Part shown: one piece after another, positions 44,801-52,430 of the stretch
Numbering within the stretch: position 1 is the stretch's first letter
Layout of the letters: every line of letters begins with the position of its first letter
DNA from: CAIQPS01 sp963843455
GTDB lineage: Bacteria > Actinomycetota > Thermoleophilia > RBG-16-64-13
Direction of reading: 5' to 3'
Length of the DNA stretch: 64,000 bases
Assembly (NCBI GenBank): GCA_963843455.1
Contig: CAWJKE010000016.1
Location: 248,001 to 312,000 of the forward strand
The notes under the pieces: model-generated
What the model saw: only the letters and a program-made list of their open reading frames with translations
Database searches by the model: none
Told to the model about the DNA's origin: nothing
Translations under genes and position numbers: made by a program

Positions 44801-45037
44801 TACGAGGATGGGGAATACCGCCTCACGTACCGGCCGCATCACAAGCTGCCACTGGTTCCCTGGCTCAAGCGCCAAGGCCGCTTCGCTCACCTGTTCCAGG
44901 CGAGCAACGCGGCAACACTCCAGCAACTCGAGCGGTACGTGGACGAGGAGTGGGGCAAACTGCTGCGGAGGTGCGGCGAGCCCAGCGAGGCCGACTGGCA
45001 GGCCCATCTCCAGGCGAACGGCTGCCTCCTTAGGTAA
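41891..45037 (+). CDS. Fusion: NuoG/HydA-type ferredoxin + NfnB/GltD-like flavoprotein + pyruvate oxidoreductase beta
   Basis: 1048 residues, ATG at 41891 with GGAGG upstream. In order: [2Fe-2S] domain (Cys58, 69, 72, 86); GltD-type [4Fe-4S] helices (Cys122/126/130 and 169/173/177); FAD Rossmann motif VAVVGAGPAGLSSAWF (about 213-228); second nucleotide motif VVVIGDGMTAVDAAR (about 342-356); Cys572/575/577/583; ferredoxin clusters at 625-635, 668-678 and 700-710; then PorB from about 740 with CAGCG, GDGGTYDIGLQSLSGA and YMNTGFQRSGATP. The beta motifs match pyruvate-type enzymes. It should complete the PorGDA complex and tie it to NAD(P)H. Confidence 0.92.
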   Translation: MSAPKQKTVTATAGAAAAAAVTERAVTVTINGAQFVAAEGETVLDVARREGVDIPALCSLEGSAAWGGCRLCLVEVAGVDKLQAACTTWVADGLSVQTETPRVRARRESYLRMYLSDHNAYCEAPCTHACPTHVDIPGYLAALAAGDAAGAAALVREELPFPGILGRVCPRYCEPVCRRGDVDEPIAICALHRAAADHSKTGLARGASSGKRVAVVGAGPAGLSSAWFLVGRGHQVTMYDAEAQAGGSLRYLIPEFRLPGEVLDAELQPLWDAGVRFVGDSKLHYETDPQGLFDAGFDAVVLSTGAKTSGAKKHALNEHHLDAHDFLRQQRDGQRTRLAGKVVVIGDGMTAVDAARTALRSGADTVTVITRYSSDTMPADAREVAAAREEGVSFEFEAPAERLVAEKLGAETGTTVITASEHGGSGTPLKVGGGVLHANQYTGRTSQNGLFVAGDALGGPHSVIHAVASGKRAALAIDAWLHGEDLAALEEGLSAYSSLPYLEQLKQAENLSNVAGRLAERDPVWLKMGAGAEPEARPVMPKASKSKRLAGLDVEVEKGYSLAAAQAEAKRCLQCECPTLGNCDLQRLGVEYGITTNDLVKRGSRVRAVESQLDHPFIRRDMERCIACGRCVRVCRDVAGPACYDFTGRGFTINVDTPYGEALQLADCISCGRCVTTCPTGALTFNERTLSSFKVDESRCILCRECVNVCPVDALEETDHFERARQNWLQLVAQGSQLAGGHRMCAGCGAPVVVRQVLMGTSDPVVVSSATGCLEVSTTIYPYTSWKSSFIHTAFENSAATLSGVETAYRALKKKGKIDENIKFIAFGGDGGTYDIGLQSLSGAMERGHKMLYVCYDNGAYMNTGFQRSGATPTGAWTTTSPVGAESAGKLQQRKNLTELMIAHGIPYIAQASPHDPRDLVRKAAKALSIDGPTFLNVLAPCPRGWRSDGAESIDLAREAVNTCYWPLFEYEDGEYRLTYRPHHKLPLVPWLKRQGRFAHLFQASNAATLQQLERYVDEEWGKLLRRCGEPSEADWQAHLQANGCLLR

Positions 45038-45043
45038 CGGCCG

Positions 45044-46288
45044 ATGGACCCTGTGGAGATACGTGCCCCTCGGGAAGAAGAGTTCCATGAGATCGTCTCG
45101 CTGGCCAACATCGCGTTCGGCGAGGAGGCGACGGAGCAGGACGAGTCCGCGTTTCGAAGGGCCTTTCCCTTCGATCGTGCGCTGTGCGCGTTCGATGCCG
45201 GCCGGCTGGTCGGCTCGCTTGCTGTACTTTCCCTCGAGCTGACGCTTCCGGGCCGCACAGCCCTGCCGGCCGGTGGCGCCACCTGGGGAGCTACCCTGCC
45301 CACCCATCGCCGCCGGGGGATCCTGCGGTCTCTGTTCGCAGCCCAGCTGAACGACATGAGGGATCGCGGAGACCCGCTCTCCGTCCTCATGGCCTCGGAA
45401 GCCACCCTGTACCGCAGGTATGGCTACGGCCCGGCCAGCAGCATCATGAGCTTCTCTATCGATCGAGCCTATGCCCGTCTCGCTGTCGAGCGCGGGGACA
45501 ACCGGCCTGAGCGCATCGTGCTCGCTACCGGCGTGGAAGCGGCCGGCATGCTTGCCGGCGTCTACGAAACCCTGCGGCTGGGACAGCCGGGAGCAGTGAG
45601 CAGGCCGCCGGGCTGGTGGGCGTCCTATCTCTGGGACCCTCTCATGGAACGGGAGGGATACACCGGGATGTATCACGCCGTGCACATGGACCGGGATGGT
45701 GTCCCAGACGGGTACGTGACGTACCGCATCAGAGAAGAGTGGGCCGCCTCCACCCCCAAGGGCGACGTCCAGGTGATCGAGTTGATCGCAGGCGACGCCG
45801 CTGTCTACCGAGCCCTTTGGGAGTTCGTGCTCGGTACCGACCTATGCCAGACGGCCTCCTGCTGGAGGGCGCGCGTGGATGAGCCCCTCCGCTGGCTCCT
45901 GGCCGATCCGCGTCGGCTTGAGGTGAACGCGCTGGCGGACGACCTCTATGTGCGGCTGCTCGACATCCCACGGGCGCTCGCCGCCCGCGAATACTCCATC
46001 GCCGGCGAACTGGTGCTCGAAATCTCCGAGCCCTTCCCGGTAGCCCGCACCGGCCGTTTTCGGCTCAGCACCGGGGGGATCGGGGCCGGGGCCGAATGCC
46101 GGCCCACCGACCGCGTTCCCGACCTCGTCCTCGACGTGGACGCCCTCGGGGCCGCCTACCTGGGGGGCGTGAGCTTCACCACTCTCGCCGCTGCGGGCCG
46201 CATCGCCGGCGTCGATAGGAGGGTGCTCGCGACCGCCGACGCGATGTTCTCCACCGGCATCGCCCCCTACTGCGCGACGATGTTCTAA
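45044..46288 (+). CDS. Eis-like GNAT N-acetyltransferase
   Basis: 414 residues. Two GNAT-like domains plus a sterol-carrier-like C-terminal domain, as in mycobacterial Eis: N-terminal acetyl-CoA region GGATWGATLPTHRRRGILRS, YRRYGYGPAS, and a C-terminal SFTTLAAAGRI ending in ...MF, whose terminal carboxylate serves as base in Eis. Eis acetylates aminoglycosides and peptides; substrate here unknown. It starts 6 bp after the fusion gene. Confidence 0.88.
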   Translation: MDPVEIRAPREEEFHEIVSLANIAFGEEATEQDESAFRRAFPFDRALCAFDAGRLVGSLAVLSLELTLPGRTALPAGGATWGATLPTHRRRGILRSLFAAQLNDMRDRGDPLSVLMASEATLYRRYGYGPASSIMSFSIDRAYARLAVERGDNRPERIVLATGVEAAGMLAGVYETLRLGQPGAVSRPPGWWASYLWDPLMEREGYTGMYHAVHMDRDGVPDGYVTYRIREEWAASTPKGDVQVIELIAGDAAVYRALWEFVLGTDLCQTASCWRARVDEPLRWLLADPRRLEVNALADDLYVRLLDIPRALAAREYSIAGELVLEISEPFPVARTGRFRLSTGGIGAGAECRPTDRVPDLVLDVDALGAAYLGGVSFTTLAAAGRIAGVDRRVLATADAMFSTGIAPYCATMF

Positions 46289-46315
46289 CCGCCACCACCG
46301 CCGGAGTCAGAGATC

Positions 46316-46900
46316 ATGCACGAGCACGCTCACCTCTTTCCCGGCCATGCTGGGCGGCTCATGGAGCCAAGCCGCTTGGAGACCCAACTCAGCGAGCGCG
46401 ATCTGGCCCGCCTCCTCGCCCTGGGAGGAGATGAGGACGTGGTGGACCTGGGAAGCGGAGCCGGCTTCTACACCGACCGTATCGCCGCACTTACCACCGG
46501 CATCGTGTACGCGCTCGATATACAGCCGGAGATGCACGAGTTCTACCGCTCCCGAGGGGTGCCCGCGAACGTTCGCCTCATCGACGGCGACGTCACCCAT
46601 CTGGACTTTCCGACCGCGAGCCTGGATGTGGCCTGCTCCATCGCCGTCTGGCACGAGACAGGCGGCGTGATCGATCTCGTCGGGCTTGCCCGGGCGTTGC
46701 GTCCGGGCGGCAGGCTGGTGATAGTCGACTGGCGCAAAGAGCCGGAATCGCCCGAAGGCGGCCCGCCGCTCGACATCCGGTTCGGCAAAGAAGAGGTGAT
46801 CGACTCCCTGGTCCCCTACTTCCGCGCGGTGAGCGCCGAAGACATGGGACGAGAAATGTTCGCCGTGGTGGCGGCCCGGGTGGACCTTCCGGGAGAGTAG
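46316..46900 (+). CDS. Class I SAM-dependent methyltransferase
   Basis: 194 residues with motif I VVDLGSGAGFYTDRIA, YALDIQ (acidic SAM ligand), SLDVACSIAVWHE and ALRPGGRLVIVDW. The N-terminus MHEHAHLFPGH is His-rich. Substrate not predictable. Confidence 0.85.
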   Translation: MHEHAHLFPGHAGRLMEPSRLETQLSERDLARLLALGGDEDVVDLGSGAGFYTDRIAALTTGIVYALDIQPEMHEFYRSRGVPANVRLIDGDVTHLDFPTASLDVACSIAVWHETGGVIDLVGLARALRPGGRLVIVDWRKEPESPEGGPPLDIRFGKEEVIDSLVPYFRAVSAEDMGREMFAVVAARVDLPGE

Positions 46901-46902
46901 TC

Positions 46903-47328
46903 CTATTCGTCCAGGTCCGGGTCCGTGCTGCGATCCCGCTTGAGGCTGCCGCGGCGCCGTTTCTCCTCCAGGCGCTTCTCCTTGGACTGTTTGGGGACCT
47001 TCGCCGGGACGCGCTCGGTCTTCTCCGTCAAGGCGTCCCGGAGCAACTCAACGAAGCGCTCGACCGCGGCATCGCGATTCGCCAGTTGGGTGCGGTGACG
47101 CTGCGAGACCACCCGCAGCACGCCCACGCGACTGATGCGACCGCCCAGACGGCTGCGCAGAAGTTCGCGCTGAACCGGTGAGAGGGCGGCGGACTGATCC
47201 ACGTTGAACAGCAGCGTCACCCTTGTGTTCACCTTGTTGACGTTCTGCCCACCGGGACCGCTGCTGCGCGAGGTCGCGAAGTCGAGTTCGTCATCGGGTA
47301 TCTCGAGTTCTTCCAGCACACGTACCAT
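46903..47328 (-). CDS. arfB: Peptidyl-tRNA hydrolase ArfB (ribosome rescue)
   Basis: 141 residues from ATG at 47328. The catalytic motif SSGPGGQNVNKVNTRVTL contains GGQ, and the basic C-terminal tail (KQSKEKRLEEKRRRGSLK) enters the mRNA channel of stalled ribosomes. Length matches ArfB/YaeJ rather than release factors. Confidence 0.93.
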   Translation of the reverse strand: MVRVLEELEIPDDELDFATSRSSGPGGQNVNKVNTRVTLLFNVDQSAALSPVQRELLRSRLGGRISRVGVLRVVSQRHRTQLANRDAAVERFVELLRDALTEKTERVPAKVPKQSKEKRLEEKRRRGSLKRDRSTDPDLDE

Positions 47329-47354
47329 ATGCTCGCGCCGTGGTAGCCTCCCGG

Positions 47355-47747
47355 CTACTGCTCCCCGGTCATCAGGATACAGTGGCCCGAAATGGCCACC
47401 ATCCCGTGAGCCTCGCAGTACGCGAGCGCTGCCAGAGACTCCGCCCCAGGTTGGAACCAAACGCTGTGGATACCCGCCTCATCGGCCTCCCGCACGACTG
47501 TCTCGCCCTGCTTGGGAGGTACCACTATGAGCACCCGGTCGACATGTTCGGGCACATCGGAGAGACTGGGATACGCCGTCTCACCCTCCACCTGCCCGGC
47601 GTTTCGGTTCACCGGGTAGACCCGTTTGCCCCGGCGTTTCAACTCCCGAAAGGTGATATTGCCGAACTTGCTCCGGTCGTCGGAAGCTCCGACTACGGCC
47701 CAGCACTCTCCCCCCAGGAACTTGTTCAGGCGCTCTCTATCGGCCAT
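47355..47747 (-). CDS. CoA-binding domain protein (YccU-like)
   Basis: 130 residues with a Rossmann-like CoA-binding fold: CWAVVGASDDRSKFGNITF, VYPVNRNAG, VLIVVPPKQGETVV and GIHSVWFQPGAES. It overlaps the HAD gene by 11 bp. Role unknown; related proteins bind CoA. Confidence 0.87.
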   Translation of the reverse strand: MADRERLNKFLGGECWAVVGASDDRSKFGNITFRELKRRGKRVYPVNRNAGQVEGETAYPSLSDVPEHVDRVLIVVPPKQGETVVREADEAGIHSVWFQPGAESLAALAYCEAHGMVAISGHCILMTGEQ

Positions 47748-48414
47748 CGACCGCCTCCGCTCTGATCGACAGAATGATATCCCCGGTAACGTCCCCGACC
47801 GAACTCAGTATGACATCTGCCAGAGCGAGCGCGTCGGCGGAAGGCGGAAAGGCCGGGTTGGGGACTGCGACGACCGCGAGACCGGCCGCGGCGGCAGCCC
47901 GAAGGCCGTTCGAGGAATCCTCTATAGCCGCCGCCCGCTCAGGGGCCGTGTTCAGGCGGACGCACGCCTCCAGGTAGACGTCCGGCGCCGGTTTGCCGGT
48001 AGACACCTCATCGGAAGAGACCACCGCGCCGAAATACTGCCGCAGCCCGGCCAGTTCCAGGGAATACTCGATCAACTCCAGGGGGGAGGAAGAGGCCACG
48101 CCCAACCGGAAGGACGACGCCAAGCGAACGACCGCCTCCCGGGCGCCGGGGATGAGGGGCAGATGGCGGGCATACCGAGCGCGCAAAGCTCCGACGACAC
48201 CCTGATAGATCTCTTGGGGAGATAGATCGATGCCGCTTTGTTCGCGCATGTAGGCGGCCCACTGCATCGAATTGGCGCCCATGACCGCGGGCTGGTCGTG
48301 CTCGTCCCAATGGCCGCCATGCATGCCGGCGAACTCGCGGCGCACATCGTTCCACTCCTGCTCGGTCTCGAGCAGGACCCCGTCGAGGTCGAAAATGACG
48401 GTATCGATGGCCAC
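47737..48414 (-). CDS. HAD-superfamily phosphatase (beta-phosphoglucomutase-like)
   Basis: 225 residues starting at GTG. HAD motif I VIFDLDGVLLETEQ, motif II VASSSP, motif III Lys in VSTGKPAPDVYLEA and motif IV AAIEDSSNG. The cap type and DLDGVLLET suggest a sugar-phosphate phosphatase or mutase. Substrate unknown. Confidence 0.87.
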   Translation of the reverse strand: MAIDTVIFDLDGVLLETEQEWNDVRREFAGMHGGHWDEHDQPAVMGANSMQWAAYMREQSGIDLSPQEIYQGVVGALRARYARHLPLIPGAREAVVRLASSFRLGVASSSPLELIEYSLELAGLRQYFGAVVSSDEVSTGKPAPDVYLEACVRLNTAPERAAAIEDSSNGLRAAAAAGLAVVAVPNPAFPPSADALALADVILSSVGDVTGDIILSIRAEAVDGR

Positions 48415-48422
48415 ACGGCGGT

Positions 48423-49790
48423 CTACTCGTCCTCAAAGGCGTTGCCGCTCGGTTCCGCCTCTTCGACCGATTCGGTCTCCTCGACGCCGGCAAGGGAAAG
48501 AAGGCCGCTGGCGGTATCTCCCGGCAGCTCCTGGACGGTCCTCAGCCTCCGCTCGATGGTCCGGCTCTTTTTGGCCGCGTCTTCGATCGTGGACGAAGCC
48601 TGGTCGAGCTTCTTGTGCACCTTCTCCAAGAGTCCGCCGAACTGTCCGAACTGGGTCTTGACCGCCCCGAGAAGCTGCCACACTTCGCTCGAACGCTGTT
48701 CGACGGTGAGGATCCGGAACCCCATCTGCAGGCTGTTCAGCAGCGCTCCCAGGGTGGTAGGGCCGGTGACCAGCACGCGGAAGTTGCCTTGCAGCGATTC
48801 CACCAGCCCGGGGCGTCTAAGCACCTCGGCGTACAACCCCTCGGTGGGCAGGAACATGATGGCGAAGTCGGTGGTCCTTGGTGGATCAAGATACTTGGTC
48901 TGGATATCCTTGGCCGAAGCCTTGATCCGGATCTCCAGGGCTTTGAGCGCTGCGTCCATGCCTGAAAGATCGCCCTTGTCCTGGGCGTCCAACATGCGCT
49001 GGTAGTCTTCGACCGGGAACTTGGCGTCGATAGGAAGCCAGACTTCGTCCCCGTCCCGGCCCGGCTGACCCGGCAGCCGGATGGCAAACTCGACCCGCTC
49101 GCCGCAACCCTGCTTGCAGGCCACGTTCGCCTCGTATTGCTCGGAGGTCATGATCTGCTCCAGCAACATGCCCAGCTGAACCTCTCCCCAGGTCCCCCGG
49201 GTCTTGACGTTGGTCAGCACCTGCTTGAGATCGCCTACCCCCGCCGCCAGAGTCTGCATCTCACCCAGACCCTTGTGGACCTGCTCCAGCCGATCGCTCA
49301 CCTGCTTGAATGACTCACCCAAGCGCTGCTCCAGGGTAGCCGTGAGCCGCTCATCTACGGTCTGCCGCATCTGCTCGAGCCTCGCGCCGTTGTCGGTCTG
49401 CATCTGCTTGAGACGCTCATCGACAGTGGCCCTGAGCTCGATCATGCGTCTTTCGTTGGAATCGATCAACGCCGTGAGCTGCTTTGCGAACGTGTCGAAC
49501 TGGCCCCTCTGCTGTAGCCCGATCTGGCTGATGCTGTTGATGGTGGAGTCTCCCAGTCCTTTCATGGCCGTGGCCATGTCTTCACGTACCTGGCGCGAGT
49601 TCTGTGCCGCTTCCAGCCGGTTGCGGCCCATCTCTTCACGAAGGAGACGCTCGCCGCGCTCTTGACCCTGCATGAGCTCGCGCAGAGCAGCCGCCGTGTC
49701 GCCCCTGCGCTGCCGCAGAAGCAGCAGGACCAGCAGGACCACGGCCGCCAGCAGCAGGATTACGGCGACGATGGTCAGTGCTTGGGACAT
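48423..49790 (-). CDS. rmuC: DNA recombination protein RmuC
   Basis: 455 residues from ATG at 49790 (GGAGG 5-6 bases upstream). One N-terminal membrane helix (TIVAVILLLAAVVLLVLLLL), a long coiled coil, then the RmuC nuclease-like domain (GTWGEVQLGMLLEQIM, VWLPIDAKFPVEDYQRML, FAIMFLPTEGLYAEVLRRPG). It limits inversions at short inverted repeats. Confidence 0.92.
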   Translation of the reverse strand: MSQALTIVAVILLLAAVVLLVLLLLRQRRGDTAAALRELMQGQERGERLLREEMGRNRLEAAQNSRQVREDMATAMKGLGDSTINSISQIGLQQRGQFDTFAKQLTALIDSNERRMIELRATVDERLKQMQTDNGARLEQMRQTVDERLTATLEQRLGESFKQVSDRLEQVHKGLGEMQTLAAGVGDLKQVLTNVKTRGTWGEVQLGMLLEQIMTSEQYEANVACKQGCGERVEFAIRLPGQPGRDGDEVWLPIDAKFPVEDYQRMLDAQDKGDLSGMDAALKALEIRIKASAKDIQTKYLDPPRTTDFAIMFLPTEGLYAEVLRRPGLVESLQGNFRVLVTGPTTLGALLNSLQMGFRILTVEQRSSEVWQLLGAVKTQFGQFGGLLEKVHKKLDQASSTIEDAAKKSRTIERRLRTVQELPGDTASGLLSLAGVEETESVEEAEPSGNAFEDE

Positions 49791-49909
49791 TTCCAACCTC
49801 CAGCTGGAGACGCGGCTCGTACTACTATAGCGGCGGTGGTGGACGCGACGTCACTCGCTGGGCATTTGGCCGCAGGATTCGCTAGAATCACAGGAAAAAG
49901 GGGGTCGGC

Positions 49910-51391
49910 GTGATCGACTGGGACCGGAAAATAGTTGGCGAAGGCCTTAGTTTCGACGATATCCTCCTGATTCCCGCGGAATCCGGGGTACTGCCAAAAG
50001 AGACCGACGTCCGCTCCCGCCTCACCAGCAAGATCACCCTCAACATCCCCCTGCTGTCCGCCGCCATGGACACGGTCTCCGAGACCGCTCTTGCCATCGC
50101 CCTGGCCCGCGAGGGTGGGCTTACCATCATCCACAAGAACCAGCCGCTCGACCGGCAGGCCGAGATGGTCCGCAAGGTCAAGAGGAGCACGGCGGGGATG
50201 ATCGTGGATCCCATCACTCTCTCGCTGACCGCAAGCTACGGCGACGCCGAGGCCCTCATGAAGGAATACCGGATCTCGGGAGTCCCGGTCGTGCATCCCG
50301 ACGGGCGGCTGGCCGGCATCATCACCAACCGTGACACCAGGTTCGAGACCGACTTCTCCAAGCCCGTGACCTCCCTCATGACGTCGGAGAATCTGGTGAC
50401 GGTGCCCGTGGGGACCACGCTCGATCAGGCGGTCGAGGAGTTCAAGATCCACAAGATCGAGAAGCTGTTGGTGGTGGATGAGGACTTCAAACTTCGGGGC
50501 ATGATCACCATCAAAGACATCATGAAGATGATCGAGTTCCCCGACGCCTGCAAGGACGAGCTGGGCCGCCTGCGGGTCGGGGCGGCTGTGGGCGTCGCCA
50601 AGGACACGGCAGAGCGCGTGCAGGCTCTGGTGGAAGCTCAGGCCGACATCATCTGCATCGACACCGCGCACGGCCACTCCCGCGGCGTGCTCGACGCCAT
50701 CGAGTCGATAAGGGAGAAATACCCGGATATCGAGATCATGGCGGGCAACGTCGCCACGGCGGAGGGCACCAGAGCCCTCATCGACCGGGGCGTGAACTCG
50801 GTCAAGGTCGGCATCGGCCCCGGCTCCATTTGCACCACACGGGTGGTGACCGGCTGTGGCGTGCCTCAGATCACCGCGGTCTCCGCCTGCGCGGCCGAGG
50901 CTTACAAATACGGGGTCCCAGTGGTGGCCGACGGGGGTGTCCGCTACTCGGGCGACCTGGTCAAGGCTCTCGCGGCAGGAGGAAGCAGCGTGATGATCGG
51001 CTCCCTGTTCGCGGGGACCACCGAGAGTCCGGGCGAACGGATCCTGTGGGAAGGCCGGAGCTACAAGGTGTACCGGGCGATGGGCTCCGTGGGCGCCATG
51101 AGCGAGGGGCACAGCGCCGACCGCTATTTCCAGGAAGACCAGAAGAAGCTGGTGCCCGAGGGCATCGAAGGCATGGTGCCTCACAAGGGACCGCTCGGCG
51201 ACGTGGTCTTCCAGCTCGTGGGCGGCCTCCGGGCCGGGATGGGCTACACAGGCTCCGCCACGATAGAAGACCTGCACAAGAAGGCGCGGTTCACCCGCAT
51301 CTCGGCGGCGGGACTGGCCGAGAGCCACCCGCACGACGTGCAGATCACCAAGGAAGCGCCCAACTACGAGCGGCGGCTGCCCTTCTCATAG
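49910..51391 (+). CDS. guaB: Inosine-5'-monophosphate dehydrogenase GuaB
   Basis: 493 residues from GTG. TIM-barrel with SFDDILLIPAES, two CBS domains (about residues 95-205), the catalytic loop GIGPGSICTTRVVTGCGVPQ with active-site Cys, and the flap. It commits IMP to guanine nucleotides, complementing the purine operon 40 kb away. Divergent from rmuC. Confidence 0.97.
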   Translation: MIDWDRKIVGEGLSFDDILLIPAESGVLPKETDVRSRLTSKITLNIPLLSAAMDTVSETALAIALAREGGLTIIHKNQPLDRQAEMVRKVKRSTAGMIVDPITLSLTASYGDAEALMKEYRISGVPVVHPDGRLAGIITNRDTRFETDFSKPVTSLMTSENLVTVPVGTTLDQAVEEFKIHKIEKLLVVDEDFKLRGMITIKDIMKMIEFPDACKDELGRLRVGAAVGVAKDTAERVQALVEAQADIICIDTAHGHSRGVLDAIESIREKYPDIEIMAGNVATAEGTRALIDRGVNSVKVGIGPGSICTTRVVTGCGVPQITAVSACAAEAYKYGVPVVADGGVRYSGDLVKALAAGGSSVMIGSLFAGTTESPGERILWEGRSYKVYRAMGSVGAMSEGHSADRYFQEDQKKLVPEGIEGMVPHKGPLGDVVFQLVGGLRAGMGYTGSATIEDLHKKARFTRISAAGLAESHPHDVQITKEAPNYERRLPFS

Positions 51392-51502
51392 CAGCGTAGC
51401 GCTTCCGCACCCTTCGCTCGCCCCTACGGAGTACCGTAACGCTCGCTCAGGACACGAAAGCGCTACTTGGCGCTGGATTGGGGAGCGGCGGTGCCCCCCC
51501 CA

Positions 51503-51562
51503 TCGTTGCCGGCGAAGGGCGAATGGCCTCCGGGGAGGAGTCGCAAAGCGCAGCCGGAGGGA
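51503..51562. repeat. 60-base repeat, copy 1
   Basis: Identical to copy 2 (51599-51658) except for one base, and lies 96 bases before it. Each copy contains the inverted motif CCTCCGG / CCGGAGG. Located in the gap between guaB and recO. Confidence 0.85.
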
Positions 51563-51598
51563 AGGTCGCCCGCAGGCCCGGCGGTACCCCTTCCCTCC

Positions 51599-51658
51599 TC
51601 GTTGCCGGCGAAGGGCGAATAGCCTCCGGGGAGGAGTCGCAAAGCGCAGCCGGAGGGA
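51599..51658. repeat. 60-base repeat, copy 2
   Basis: Second copy of the 60-base unit. Its first 21-base arm (51607-51627) has an exact inverted partner at 51656-51676, ending at the recO stop codon, giving a large hairpin. Confidence 0.85.
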
Positions 51659-51676
51659 GGCTATTCGCCCTTCGCC
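51607..51676. terminator. Long inverted repeat (21-base arms) between guaB and recO
   Basis: Perfect 21-base arms at 51607-51627 and 51656-51676, with an inner CCGG...CCGG stem. It lies where the two genes converge, so it may stop both transcripts. It is also the kind of structure left by small palindromic repeat elements. Confidence 0.5.
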
Positions 51677-52395
51677 TAGTGTCCGTGGAAGGCCAGCGTC
51701 TGCGCCAACACCTGTTCGACTTCGGCCGTAGCCCGGTCGTCGAGTTCCAGATCCCTGATGTCGGAGAGGGCGTTCTGAACGAGCGCACGCAATGTGGACA
51801 CCGCGCCGGAGCTGAGGGCGAAGCAGGAGGCGCCGGACGTCTCCACGCAAGGATCGCAGATCACACCGCCAAGACCCGGGGAAAAGCCGTAGAGAGGCCC
51901 TTCGCTGCCACAGCAGGCGCACCGCGACATCTCCGGCGCATACCCGAGCAGCACCAGCAACTTGAGCCGGGTGGCCAGCACCACGCCTGAGGCGATGGCC
52001 GCGTCCTCCGCGTCGGCGAGCTGGGCGACCCCGCGCACGAGAAGATTGAAGGCGGGAGCGCTTGCCTCTTCCCCTGGAAAGAGATGCCGGACCGCGACCA
52101 GAAGCCGCGCCCCTTCCTCCATGCGGAACAGTTCGTCGCGGACCCCTTGGAAGGTGCGGACGGTCTCGACCCCTATCACGGTGTACAACGTGCCCCTGCC
52201 GGCGTTCAGGCTTGCTCTCACCAGCGTGAACGGCTCCAGCCTGCCGCCTACCTTCGACTTGGTGCGCCGCACCCCCTTGGCGACCGCGCTCAGCCGGCCC
52301 CGGTCGCGCGTATACAACGTGACGATCCGGTCGGCTTCCCGGTAGCGCATGGAACCGATGACCAGCGCATCGGTGGTGAAGAAACGGGAGCTCAG
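51676..52395 (-). CDS. recO: DNA repair protein RecO, probable CTG start
   Basis: 239 residues. N-terminal OB fold (FTTDALVIGSMRYREADRIV), helical middle and a C-terminal zinc finger CACC...CDPC. It loads RecA with RecR. The only in-frame start that keeps the first beta strand is CTG at 52395, eight bases after GGGAGG; an in-frame TGA lies just upstream. The next ATG begins at MRYREAD and would cut about 15 residues. Confidence 0.88.
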   Translation of the reverse strand: MSSRFFTTDALVIGSMRYREADRIVTLYTRDRGRLSAVAKGVRRTKSKVGGRLEPFTLVRASLNAGRGTLYTVIGVETVRTFQGVRDELFRMEEGARLLVAVRHLFPGEEASAPAFNLLVRGVAQLADAEDAAIASGVVLATRLKLLVLLGYAPEMSRCACCGSEGPLYGFSPGLGGVICDPCVETSGASCFALSSGAVSTLRALVQNALSDIRDLELDDRATAEVEQVLAQTLAFHGH

Positions 52396-52430
52396 ACAGG
52401 CCTCCCTTGCTCAGTCGGCGCCGGGTCGTC

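Noticed and set aside
51503..51658. CRISPR array
   Set aside because: Only two repeat copies, 36 bases apart, with a long internal palindrome and no cas genes nearby.
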